From: Gloeocapsa sp. PCC 7428
Lineage (GTDB): Bacteria; Cyanobacteriota; Cyanobacteriia; Cyanobacteriales; Chroococcidiopsidaceae
Assembly: GCF_000317555.1 (NCBI RefSeq)
Contig: NC_019745.1
Location: 3,348,001-3,412,000 of the forward strand
Length of the DNA: 64,000 nt
Reading direction: 5' to 3'
Shown: positions 47,470-56,471 of the stretch, piece by piece
Position numbering within the stretch: position 1 is the stretch's first letter
Layout of the letters: the number at the start of each line of letters is the position of its first letter
Program-made: the position numbers and the translations under genes
Notes under the pieces: generated by a model
The model's database searches: none
Told to the model about the DNA's origin: nothing
What the model saw: only the letters and a program-made list of their open reading frames with translations

Positions 47470-47710
47470 TTGTCCAATTTCTGCCCTCGGAGGACACTTG
47501 GCTGGTTCAAGAGTAAACATCAATCAAATATTTCGCGAGTAGGCTGCATAATTTATTATCTACCTCTGATGGTATACGTAGTTATCCTACTTATGAAATT
47601 AATATACAAATTTATTTTGAAATTTACGTGGCAAAGTTTGGCGGAACTGCGGATTTGACAAATGAATTGGGTTTGTTAGTGTCTAGCGGTTGAACCATGA
47701 CTACACAGAC

Positions 47711-47731
47711 AAAACCCGTCTTCACGGGTTT
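47711..47731 (-). terminator. Intrinsic terminator after flavoprotein gene
   Basis: A perfect 8-bp stem AAACCCGT/ACGGGTTT (47712-47719 with 47724-47731) has a four-base loop. Read on the minus strand it is followed by TTTT, suiting the gene that ends at 47804. Confidence 0.7.
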
Positions 47732-47744
47732 CTTTAAATTTGAG

Positions 47745-47797
47745 TTAGCCCACGCAGGTGGGCTTAGTTTGTGAAGCGGCGACTTTAGTTGCCAAGC
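47745..47797. repeat. Dispersed hairpin repeat, second copy
   Basis: AGCCCACGCAGGTGGGCT followed by GGCGACTTTAGTTGCC, the same layout as 35458-35510 with compensatory changes that keep the second hairpin. That argues the structure is what is maintained. Confidence 0.7.
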
Positions 47798-47803
47798 TGA
47801 GCG

Positions 47804-49024
47804 TCAGTGGGAAAAAGTAAGGCTGGGTTTCCACAGCGCGGGGATAATTTTTTCACTTGCCATTCTAGCACCGGATAAATTACGGGCTACAGGTCCGACT
47901 TGGAGTGCGGCGAGTCCGCCAGTGATGAATAATTCGCAACCCGCCCAGCGTAAGTGAGGATCGAGGACTGGTAAACCTTTAGCGGTGGGAAGCGGATAAT
48001 GTTCGATGATTTCTGTGAGTAAAGGTTCAGCGGTGAGGTCGATTTTGGTTCCTGTGGCAAGCCAAATGCGATCGCACTCGTGTTTACTGCCATCATCACA
48101 AGTAATCTGCCACGCCTTATGCCATGTTACGGATAGCACTTGACATTTTTCCATTATTTTGATATAGTCCCTACGATGGGCGCGGCGCAGTTGCAGCATA
48201 ATTGCGGGTGTCAGAGAACCGCCGTTTCTGGCGTTTTGAATTGTTTCGGCGCGGTTTTCCCAATCCGGTTCTGTCCAGAAGTTTTTGAGGTATTTTGGTC
48301 CTAGCCAACCAGGATCGGCATCGAAGAGTTTTTCTTGCAGATCGCGACGGGACATGAGTATGACTTTAGCACCACGAGCGATCGCGCCTAAAGCTAGGTG
48401 CCCGCTGGTTAATCCACCGCCGACGATCAGTACGGTTTCGCCGTGTAGTTGTAAATGACGCAAATCGACATGACGCGAATGGCAAAGTCTGTCTTGCGGG
48501 TAGGGTGATGCGATTTTTTGCACCCAAGCGGGAATTTGCGGCGTACCGCTACCTGTCGCGAGAATAACGCGTCGCGCCACGATTGATTGATCGTTGTCTA
48601 ACCAAAGACGAAAGCGCGATCGCAAGTTTTGTTTAATCGGTTCAATGCGAACAACTTTAGCGGCGACAATGTGCTGTTGTAATGACCAACGGCGAATCAA
48701 CTCTTGGCAAAAATCTTGAAATAATAAGGTTCCTGGAAGATCGTAAGGCGGGTAAAGTTCGTGCGATCGCGATTGCGCAAATTGTCTTAAAGCATAGGGG
48801 TTGGGATCGGGATGATGTACCGCAGGCGATCGCAAATGCGGAATCTCAAACGCACTAAATTGATTTTGCCATTGTTGCATCCAAGTGCCATGAGGATCGA
48901 AGACTAATAACCGCTGACGTAACTGCTGGCGTTTTTGCAATAAGTGCGTCACGACAGTCATTGCATGAGGTCCCGCGCCAATGATGGCAATATCTGTGTA
49001 ATTAGGTAGTAAGGTTGCCGCCAT
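47804..49024 (-). CDS. FAD/NAD(P)-binding monooxygenase-like protein
   Basis: 406 residues. FAD motif DIAIIGAGPHAMTVVTHLL at the N terminus, a second dinucleotide motif VLIVGGGLTSGHLALGA in the middle, and ATGTKIDLT near the end, as in the ornithine/lysine N-hydroxylase-like flavoprotein group. The substrate is unknown. It diverges from the CobW-like gene across a perfect Zur-type palindrome at 49059-49075, 35 bp before its ATG, suggesting induction under zinc shortage. A role in making a metal-binding metabolite is possible but unproved. Confidence 0.7.
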   Translation of the reverse strand: MAATLLPNYTDIAIIGAGPHAMTVVTHLLQKRQQLRQRLLVFDPHGTWMQQWQNQFSAFEIPHLRSPAVHHPDPNPYALRQFAQSRSHELYPPYDLPGTLLFQDFCQELIRRWSLQQHIVAAKVVRIEPIKQNLRSRFRLWLDNDQSIVARRVILATGSGTPQIPAWVQKIASPYPQDRLCHSRHVDLRHLQLHGETVLIVGGGLTSGHLALGAIARGAKVILMSRRDLQEKLFDADPGWLGPKYLKNFWTEPDWENRAETIQNARNGGSLTPAIMLQLRRAHRRDYIKIMEKCQVLSVTWHKAWQITCDDGSKHECDRIWLATGTKIDLTAEPLLTEIIEHYPLPTAKGLPVLDPHLRWAGCELFITGGLAALQVGPVARNLSGARMASEKIIPALWKPSLTFSH

Positions 49025-49058
49025 ACTCGATGTCGATTTGTGTCATAATTTTTATGCA

Positions 49059-49075
49059 ATGATAATCATTATCAT
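49059..49075. promoter_or_regulatory. Zur-type operator between flavoprotein and CobW-like genes
   Basis: ATGATAAT-C-ATTATCAT is a perfect 8+1+8 palindrome matching the Zur (FurB) box of cyanobacteria. It lies 35 bp before the minus-strand ATG and 16 bp before the plus-strand ATG at 49091, so it can control both directions. A Fur site would look similar; zinc-related neighbours favour Zur. Confidence 0.78.
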
Positions 49076-49090
49076 ATCGTGAAGCAACGG

Positions 49091-49828
49091 ATGACTGCGG
49101 TGGCTGGTCTTCCTGGTGTAGGAAAGACCGATTGGATTCGCCAGCAATTTACGCAAAAACCCACTTTGTATTTTTCACCAGCAACGCGGGTTGGAATTGA
49201 CCAAACTCGTTTAGCAGCGGAGTTTCCTTCTGTGCAATTTTTAGCTGACGACCAACAAGCACAATTGTGGAATTTACTTGCTGCGGGTGTTACGGCTTAC
49301 TTGGAGTTAGGATACCACTTAGACTTAGCCCAAATAGCGCCGATTCTCGATACTCTCAACTGTCATCGCGTAGCGATTGTTCCTGCTGGGATGCAAGCTG
49401 CTGATTGGGAAGAATGGGCGGATGAGATTGTTGAAGGTTCATCAACAGCAACGGATGCAACTTCGTTATGGGTTGCGAATACGACGGGTCATGTCATCGA
49501 TCCTGATAGTTTAGAGGTTTTTTGGTATGAACTTACTCAAGGCGCTTACGGTACAGTATCGCGCGCCAAGGGGATTTTTGAGCTTGCGGATGGGTTATCG
49601 GTTTATGGTGACTTTATTGCAGGGAGGGAACTGCAATTTGATGAGTTAAATCTACCACGCTGGCTTGAGGGAAGACCGCAGCGCCTCAGTGGTCTTGAAG
49701 TGTGGGGAAATCAATTAGATGAAGTTGCGATCGCTCAAACTTTTCAAGATTGCTGTTTATCAGATGCTGCGATTCGTCACTATCAACAACAAGTAAAAGA
49801 AATGCTCATTGAGGAAGCTATGGTATGA
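49091..49828 (+). CDS. CobW/COG0523-like protein with reduced GTPase domain
   Basis: About 245 residues from the ATG at 49091; a GTG at 49079 falls 3 bp after the operator, leaving no room for a ribosome site. Walker A is GLPGVGKT at the N terminus. The C-terminal third (GRPQRLSGLEVWGNQLDEVA) fits the CobW C-terminal domain. The usual CxCC metal motif and an NKxD motif are not visible, and the chain is shorter than usual COG0523 proteins, so it is a divergent member. Related proteins are proposed zinc chaperones induced by zinc limitation. It overlaps the next gene by 4 bp. Confidence 0.7.
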   Translation: MTAVAGLPGVGKTDWIRQQFTQKPTLYFSPATRVGIDQTRLAAEFPSVQFLADDQQAQLWNLLAAGVTAYLELGYHLDLAQIAPILDTLNCHRVAIVPAGMQAADWEEWADEIVEGSSTATDATSLWVANTTGHVIDPDSLEVFWYELTQGAYGTVSRAKGIFELADGLSVYGDFIAGRELQFDELNLPRWLEGRPQRLSGLEVWGNQLDEVAIAQTFQDCCLSDAAIRHYQQQVKEMLIEEAMV

Positions 49829-50640
49829 AATTAGCCGTTATGTCGTGCATTCACGGAAATTTACCTGCATTAGATGCAGTTTTAGCAGATATTGCCCAAC
49901 AAAAAGCTGATAGAATCTATTGTGTTGGCGATCTCGTTGGCTATGGTCCTTATCCTAACGAAGTCGTAGAACGCATCCGCACGTTAAATATTCCGACGTG
50001 TGCAGGTTGCTGGGATGAAGATGTTGTCGAAGGACTCAATGCGTGTGACTGTAGTTATCCTTCATTATTAGCCGAAAAACGCGGTATGGCTGCCCATGCG
50101 TGGACAAATCAAGAAGTTACACCAGAAACACGCGAATTTTTAGCGCAATTACCTCACAGTCTCCACGAAGGTAATTTATGCTTCGTTCATGGTAGCCCTT
50201 ACAGCGCGCATGAGTATCTGTTACCCGAAATGGATGCTTTTGTGGCGATGGAACGCGTACTTTCGACAGGGGCGGATGTGCTATTCTGCGGACATACTCA
50301 CGTACCTTACGTGCGATCGCTTGATAATGGACAATGGCAAATTCGGATTACCGGTCCTAGTCTTGATTCAGAACAACATTTGAAATTTACAGCGCCTTTC
50401 AAGCAAATTGTGAATGTCGGTTCAGTCGGCGAACCGCGTCACGGACGCCCAAACGCAACTTATGTTCTTTACGATACTGAGACGCAGCAGGTAGCGCTAC
50501 GCGAAGTTGCTTACGATTACCAAAAAACTTGTGCTGCGATCGCTGAAAAAGGTTTACCGCCTATTTTTGCTTGGCGTTTAGCCAGAGGATTGGAATATGC
50601 AGAAAGGGCGGAAGATCCTACTCATGTGTGTGCACGTTAA
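49825..50640 (+). CDS. Metallophosphoesterase-like protein with altered metal site
   Basis: 271 residues of the calcineurin-like YfcE/MPE type. Motifs are recognisable but changed: the first DxH is CIH (C8, H10), GDLVGYGP keeps D36, the GNHD motif is GCWD (C62 for Asn, W63 for His), while FVHGSP (H122) and GHTH (H157, H159) are intact. Extra cysteines (C33, C59, C73, C75) lie near the altered positions. The site may bind a different metal or may have lost catalysis. It overlaps the CobW-like gene by 4 bp and is followed by a second, more degenerate paralogue after 3 bp. Confidence 0.75.
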   Translation: MKLAVMSCIHGNLPALDAVLADIAQQKADRIYCVGDLVGYGPYPNEVVERIRTLNIPTCAGCWDEDVVEGLNACDCSYPSLLAEKRGMAAHAWTNQEVTPETREFLAQLPHSLHEGNLCFVHGSPYSAHEYLLPEMDAFVAMERVLSTGADVLFCGHTHVPYVRSLDNGQWQIRITGPSLDSEQHLKFTAPFKQIVNVGSVGEPRHGRPNATYVLYDTETQQVALREVAYDYQKTCAAIAEKGLPPIFAWRLARGLEYAERAEDPTHVCAR

Positions 50641-50643
50641 GTT

Positions 50644-51360
50644 ATGGGTTACTGGGCAATTTTAAGTGGTGTTGAGGGGAATTTAGCGGCTTATGAAGCT
50701 GTGCTTGCGGATATTAAACAAAAGGCTGTAGAAGAAATTTATATTTTAGGAGATTTAGTCGGACCGCACCCAGACTGCGAAAAATTAGTACAGCGAGTTC
50801 AAAATCCTCGTCAGGGAGAATTGCAACCTCAAATATGCAAAGGATGGTGGGAGGAACAATGTTTAATTTTGCATGGTGTTGGTACGACGGGGGATGCGAC
50901 TGAGTTGACGCATAAGTACGGCGCTGAAATTGTCGAAGTGTTGTGGAAATCTGTTTCGCGTCAAACTGTGGAATGGATACGCAAGCTTGATTTTGGTTTT
51001 CACGATTGCGATTGCTTATTGGTTCATGGTAGTACTCTGGGTGTTGATGATGAATTAACTCCCGAAACACCTGCACCGCAAATGCTCGATCGCCTTGTAC
51101 GCGGAGACGCACAAACGTTATTCTGCGGGCGTTCGGGTTTGGCGTTTCAGTATCAAGTGCAATCAGGTTCGATCGCAGCAAGCGTCACGACGTTGGATGC
51201 GCAAAAATCACCCTGCGCGATCGCCACACAGCCACGCCAAGTTATTGGGGTAGGTAGTGTTGGCAAATTGCCAGAAATTGCTATCTATACTTTGTTTGAA
51301 CCGCAAGCTAATCACGTACACTTTAAGACTGTTCATTACAAACTAAAAAAAAGTGACTAG
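50644..51360 (+). CDS. Degenerate metallophosphoesterase paralogue
   Basis: 238 residues aligned along their length with the preceding protein (opening YWAILSGVEGNLAAYEAVLA against LAVMSCIHGNLPALDAVLA). The metal ligands are largely lost: DxH has become GVE, GNHD is GWWE, and GHTH is GRSG; GDLVG and LVHGS remain. It is therefore probably not an active phosphoesterase and may be a structural partner of the preceding protein. Same likely operon, 3-bp gap. Confidence 0.72.
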   Translation: MGYWAILSGVEGNLAAYEAVLADIKQKAVEEIYILGDLVGPHPDCEKLVQRVQNPRQGELQPQICKGWWEEQCLILHGVGTTGDATELTHKYGAEIVEVLWKSVSRQTVEWIRKLDFGFHDCDCLLVHGSTLGVDDELTPETPAPQMLDRLVRGDAQTLFCGRSGLAFQYQVQSGSIAASVTTLDAQKSPCAIATQPRQVIGVGSVGKLPEIAIYTLFEPQANHVHFKTVHYKLKKSD

Positions 51361-51574
51361 CAAGTGTTCGCAGTAAATACCCCTTGGTGTAGAGACCTTC
51401 TTTAAAGTTTTTGTCATCTTCCCTTAGTCATATTCCCCTAGAATTATTTTTTCGCCAGATGAAGAATATATGTTTTATTGAGAATTCTTTTCATTTAACT
51501 TGCTTTTTCGAGTCAACGAATCTATACTCAATTCCAAGCAATATCCGCACTCCTCACTTTTAAATCCAAATGCT

Positions 51575-52141
51575 ATGGCTTTTGTAACTCACAGCCCAAC
51601 GTCGCCGGCTAATTGGAGTCAGTTCACCTTCAGTCGTGGCGATAAAATTCCATTACAACCAAATGTCCTACTGCGTATTGAACGCGGGGCAGTACGTAGC
51701 TTAACGTGGAGTGAAGAAGGTACAACAGTAACGCTGGGTTATTGGGGCGCTGGGGATGTCATAGGTCAACCTTTATCTCGCATTCAACCATATCAAATTG
51801 AATGCTTAACGAGTGTCGAGGTGACTTATGTTCCCGCTTTACAGTGGTCTCAGATCATTGATAACATTTTGCGGAACGTGCAGCAAGCGGAGGAATTACT
51901 CTGTATCGTCCGCCACGAACGAATACCCAATCGTTTACTGCAACTTCTATCTTGGTTGGCTAGCAAGTTTGGGCGTAGCGTCGATCAAGGACAGTTAATT
52001 GATTTGCGGCTGACGCACCAAGAAATTGCTGAAGTGATTGGCACAACGCGAGTTACGGTAACGCGAATGCTAGCACGGTTTGAGGAAGAAGGTATTATTT
52101 ATCGCCCTCGGCGTCATTTTATTTTGTTGCGTCGGGTTTAG
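51575..52141 (+). CDS. Crp/Fnr-family regulator in Zur-type island
   Basis: About 188 residues from the ATG at 51575; an upstream TTG at 51500 is open but poorly supported. The N-terminal beta domain (LLRIERGAVRSLTWSEEGTT) and C-terminal helix-turn-helix (LRLTHQEIAEVIGTTRVTVT) make it a paralogue of the porin-linked regulator at 43639-44205. No ligand is inferable. It lies between the phosphoesterase pair and hemB. Its own upstream region has no clear Zur box. Confidence 0.8.
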   Translation: MAFVTHSPTSPANWSQFTFSRGDKIPLQPNVLLRIERGAVRSLTWSEEGTTVTLGYWGAGDVIGQPLSRIQPYQIECLTSVEVTYVPALQWSQIIDNILRNVQQAEELLCIVRHERIPNRLLQLLSWLASKFGRSVDQGQLIDLRLTHQEIAEVIGTTRVTVTRMLARFEEEGIIYRPRRHFILLRRV

Positions 52142-52195
52142 AGTTTTTCGATTTTCTTAGGGGCGATCGCAATTCATTCACGCTTTTATGAAATA

Positions 52196-52212
52196 ATGAT
52201 TATCATTCTCAT
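52196..52212 (+). promoter_or_regulatory. Zur-type operator before hemB
   Basis: ATGATTATCATTCTCAT matches 15 of 17 positions of the perfect box at 49059. It ends 11 bp before the hemB ATG, a position suited to repression. Confidence 0.7.
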
Positions 52213-52214
52213 AA

Positions 52215-53243
<1,029 letters not shown>

Positions 53244-53286
53244 AAACGTCATAAAGAATTGTACTCAATGTAAATGGTAGAAGCTT

Positions 53287-54114
53287 ATGACTACTACAGC
53301 GAAAGAAGCGACAAATAAGATTTCGGGTGTTTCGGAAACTTTGATGATTACACTATATGCGCGGTATGTGGAATCGCAGCGCCAGGATGCAATTCTTAAG
53401 GACGATAAAGCAACAGAAATTGTTGGAAAGATTGATTATGATTTTACAAAATATGCTCAAGGATGGGCGTCGCAACTAGGATGTGTAATTCGTGCGGAGG
53501 TTTACGATCGCCTAATTTCAAAATTTATTCAAAATCATCCTAAGGCAACTATTATTAACTTGGGCGCAGGGCTTTGTACGCGATTTTTTCGCGTTGATAA
53601 CGGGGAAATATCTTGGTATGAAGTTGACTTTCCTGAAGTGATTGACCTAAAACGTAAGTTGATTAATGAAGGCGATCGCTTGCATTTTATTGCTGGTTCT
53701 ATTTTAGATAATTGGATTGAAGAAGTTCAGCCTGTAGCACCAGTATTAATTATTATGGAAGGAGTGTCAATGTATCTAACAGAAGTAGAGATGAAAACTC
53801 TATTTCAAAATATTACTCGCGATCTTGCACCTGTTACCATGTTACTCGATGTCATTGCAACTAAAAGAGCGAAAAATACTAAGAAACACGATACTGTATC
53901 TAAGACTAATGCAGAATTTAAGTGGGGAATAGATAATTCCAAAGAATTAGAAAGTTGGGAACAGGGAATTAAAGTAACTGAGGAGATTTACTATTTGACT
54001 CGCTTTGCAAATTACCCAGATCGCTTACCTTGGTGGGGGAGATACTTGCGGTTTCTTGTGACTGCTGTGTTTAAAAACTTTGGTCGCGTGATTCAAGTGG
54101 AAATTATGAAATAA
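53287..54114 (+). CDS. LCMT-type class I SAM methyltransferase
   Basis: 275 residues of the leucine carboxyl methyltransferase (PPM/LCMT-like) group: RAEVYDRLISKFI, IINLGAGLCTRFFRVD with the SAM-binding motif, WYEVDFPEVIDLKR, and IIMEGVSMYLTE. In bacteria these often methylate small-molecule carboxylates or hydroxyls in secondary metabolism; the substrate is unknown. It lies 43 bp after hemB on the same strand and may be cotranscribed from the Zur-type promoter. Confidence 0.78.
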   Translation: MTTTAKEATNKISGVSETLMITLYARYVESQRQDAILKDDKATEIVGKIDYDFTKYAQGWASQLGCVIRAEVYDRLISKFIQNHPKATIINLGAGLCTRFFRVDNGEISWYEVDFPEVIDLKRKLINEGDRLHFIAGSILDNWIEEVQPVAPVLIIMEGVSMYLTEVEMKTLFQNITRDLAPVTMLLDVIATKRAKNTKKHDTVSKTNAEFKWGIDNSKELESWEQGIKVTEEIYYLTRFANYPDRLPWWGRYLRFLVTAVFKNFGRVIQVEIMK

Positions 54115-54202
54115 AGCGGAGTAGACAGCGATATCTCTACTTTGGATAGACGTAAGTTTGGATGAGACTGCTCTACCGTTTTATTAGCGTTTTTGGTTGC
54201 CT

Positions 54203-54619
54203 ATGTCTTCTACGCACAACCCACATCGCCGCAAGGAAATTTTACGCGGCGTCTTTGCTGTATCTTTAGTTATTGTCGGAATTACGCATTTTATCCGACC
54301 AGAGCAATATGCACGGATTGTACCGCCACCATTTCCGCCCTTCGCTTCAGTCTATTTGAGTGGTGTATTTGAGATTCTCGGCGGTATTGGGTTATTGATT
54401 CCTAGTATGAGTGTCACAGCAGCCTGGTGTTTAATTGCTTTATTTATCGGGGTGTTTCCAGCGAATATTTATATGACTATACACAACATCAAAGTTGAGG
54501 GAATTCCTCATAGTCAATTGCTGTATTTAGCAAGGCTACCGCTACAAGCTGTCTTAATTGCCTGGGCGTATTGGTATACTCGCAATCCAGAAACACAATT
54601 AGAAACAACAGATGGATGA
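54203..54619 (+). CDS. DoxX-like small membrane protein
   Basis: About 138 residues from the ATG at 54203 (a TTG lies two codons earlier). Four hydrophobic segments; features include VGITHFIRPEQYARIVPP, GVFEILGGIGLLIP and PANIYMTIH, as in DoxX/DoxD-related membrane proteins. Function unknown; relatives act in quinone-linked or oxidative stress contexts. Confidence 0.72.
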   Translation: MSSTHNPHRRKEILRGVFAVSLVIVGITHFIRPEQYARIVPPPFPPFASVYLSGVFEILGGIGLLIPSMSVTAAWCLIALFIGVFPANIYMTIHNIKVEGIPHSQLLYLARLPLQAVLIAWAYWYTRNPETQLETTDG

Positions 54620-54682
54620 TTTAAATAAATGCGGTCAAATCACTGCTAGATTTTATAATTATAGTACTTGCGCATCGTAATA

Positions 54683-54699
54683 ATGATAATGTTTATCGC
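54683..54699 (+). promoter_or_regulatory. Zur-type operator before sufE
   Basis: ATGATAATGTTTATCGC matches 13 of 17 positions of the box at 49059 and ends 8 bp before the sufE ATG. It is weaker than the other two, but the left half-site is perfect. Confidence 0.5.
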
Positions 54700-54707
54700 C
54701 AGTAATT

Positions 54708-55139
54708 ATGACTTCTACCGCAGCACCTTTACCAGATTCACTTGTGCGTGTTGTGCAGCGCTTTCAACGACTTTCTAACCCGAAGCAACGTTACGAGCAG
54801 TTAGTTTGGTATGCTAAACGGCTAAAGGAATTTCCAGAAGCTGATAAAGTGCCAGAAAATAAAGTTCCAGGTTGTGTTTCGCAGGTGTATATCACTGCGG
54901 GGCTAGATCAAGGAAAAGTTTGGTATCAGGGTGATTCAGATTCTGCACTTGTCAAGGGGTTAGTTGCTGTATTAGTTGAAGGTTTGAGTGGGTTGTCACC
55001 TGAGGAAATTCTGAAAGTATCGCCAGAGTTCATTAAGGATACTGGCTTGAATGCGAGTCTAACACCTTCGCGTAGTAATGGGTTTTATAATATTTTTCAG
55101 AAAATGAAAGAAAAGGCTTTGCAATTGCTGATGGAATAA
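54708..55139 (+). CDS. sufE: SufE-type sulfur acceptor protein
   Basis: 143 residues. KQRYEQLVWYAKRLKEFPEA and the active-site loop VPGCVSQVY with the acceptor Cys identify SufE, which takes persulfide from cysteine desulfurase SufS and passes it to Fe-S assembly. It is full length. A weak Zur-type box sits just upstream, linking it to the zinc island; that is unusual and inferred only from sequence. Confidence 0.87.
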   Translation: MTSTAAPLPDSLVRVVQRFQRLSNPKQRYEQLVWYAKRLKEFPEADKVPENKVPGCVSQVYITAGLDQGKVWYQGDSDSALVKGLVAVLVEGLSGLSPEEILKVSPEFIKDTGLNASLTPSRSNGFYNIFQKMKEKALQLLME

Positions 55140-55472
55140 TGTTGAAATGCATAGCAAAGCCTAGTAAGTGGGTAGAAATGAACATAACTTAAGCGCTGGT
55201 AACTATTAGCGATTAGCTTTTGGGGAAATTGCTAAATGCTAACAGAAGAATTGCTAAGTGCTTTGCTATTACCCATTACCCAACAAATGTTGTGTATAGC
55301 AATTGAAGGGATGCTTAGGACATGATAGAGGTTTAGAATCATCACTTCTTCTAGCTTTTAACCCTGATCTCTGACCTTTGATCCCTGACTCCTGCTATAT
55401 GATGTTTAATTATGTCCACCTACTTAGTCAAATTCTGATTTTCTGTGTTGCTACTCGACGAGTGATGCACTG
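55140..55472. other. Repeat-rich spacer
   Basis: 333 bases made of short-repeat material: GGTAACTATTAGCGATTAGC-like, ATTACCCATTACCCA and CTCTGACC-type units. No gene is seen. A segment at about 55166-55204 recurs at about 56355-56393. Confidence 0.6.
55166..55204. repeat. Left copy of direct repeat flanking methyltransferase gene
   Basis: AACATAACTTAAGCGCTGGT with upstream AAGTGGGTA matches AACATAACTTAAGGGCTGGT at about 56355-56393. The two copies are about 1.2 kb apart in the same orientation on either side of the gene at 55473-56150. Confidence 0.65.
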
Positions 55473-56150
55473 TTATTGTTTCACAAACTTCCAGAGAATT
55501 TTGTAATCCCAATAGTAGTTAAGAGAATCAACAACACTTGGAAAATAACTACTACTTTCCTTCATAAGCATAAAGTCGTTTAACATGAACTTTTGAGCAA
55601 AAACAGTGAATCCTGTATCGCGAAATGTGTCGGCAATAAAATTCAAGCTATAGTTTTGCACCTCAATATTAGAATCTGCTTCAATCATTTTTTTCCAATT
55701 TGACCACAAAGGATTATCTGAATGACATCCTAATGCAGCGTAGTAGACGCCTTTGTTTTTCAAACAATCAAATATTTTTTGAGCGTGTTGCTGTAAATCT
55801 TGAATTAAGTACAAAACTTCATGACTAAAAGCAACATCAATTTCTGATTGAAATGGATCTAGATTGTCACGAACTTCGTAGGTTAGTGGTAAATTTCCCT
55901 TGTTTTCATTGGCAATTTGAATAGCTTGTCGCGCCACATCAATTCCAATTCCTTTTTGAAAAGGCTTGTCGTGATACAAAACTCGTAAAAAACCGCCTTG
56001 ATTACAGCCGAAATCAAGGACTGTTTTTCCTTCTAAACTTGTCTCAGACATGCGCTCAATCATTACTTTCCACAATGGGTAATGATCGTCAAACATAGCA
56101 TTTTCTTCTTGAGAATTGGTCAGCCAAGTGTCAACAATTTTACTAGTCAT
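55473..56150 (-). CDS. Class I SAM-dependent methyltransferase
   Basis: 225 residues. SAM motif I is VLDFGCNQGGFLRVL, then KGIGIDVARQAIQIAN and DVAFSHEVLYLIQDLQQH. It is a Methyltransf_25/11-type enzyme with unknown substrate. The gene is AT-rich compared with its neighbours, is the only minus-strand gene between sufE and nik, and is bracketed by a direct repeat (55166 and 56355), which suggests acquisition. Confidence 0.75.
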   Translation of the reverse strand: MTSKIVDTWLTNSQEENAMFDDHYPLWKVMIERMSETSLEGKTVLDFGCNQGGFLRVLYHDKPFQKGIGIDVARQAIQIANENKGNLPLTYEVRDNLDPFQSEIDVAFSHEVLYLIQDLQQHAQKIFDCLKNKGVYYAALGCHSDNPLWSNWKKMIEADSNIEVQNYSLNFIADTFRDTGFTVFAQKFMLNDFMLMKESSSYFPSVVDSLNYYWDYKILWKFVKQ

Positions 56151-56471
56151 GAGTTTATTCTCACTGTAGGATTACGTTTGAAAATTTGTTCAGATCAGCA
56201 TATTAGAAATCAAAGCCTATCATTCTAATTCCTGCAAGTAAAATACTCCCTGGGGGGATATTGGCTAAATCGCTATTATTTAAATTGCCAAAAATTAAGT
56301 GAATATGAGATTATTAAAAGTTAGAATAAGTAAAAATTATTCTGATTAATAGATAAGTGAGTAAAAATAAACATAACTTAAGGGCTGGTAACTGGTAATT
56401 GGTTAAGCAGTATCTATTACCCATTACCCATTCTTAGTTCTAGATCCACTGCCACTAGTAGTAATAAGTGT
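56151..56471. other. AT-rich spacer upstream of nikA
   Basis: 321 bases. The second half contains the right copy of the direct repeat (about 56355-56393) and TAATTGG/ATTACCC-type short repeats. No nickel-responsive operator or riboswitch was recognised. The region must contain the nik promoter. Confidence 0.5.

Noticed and set aside
35458-47797. IS200/IS605 insertion sequences
   Set aside because: Only hairpin modules resembling element ends are present; no TnpA or TnpB coding sequence was found.
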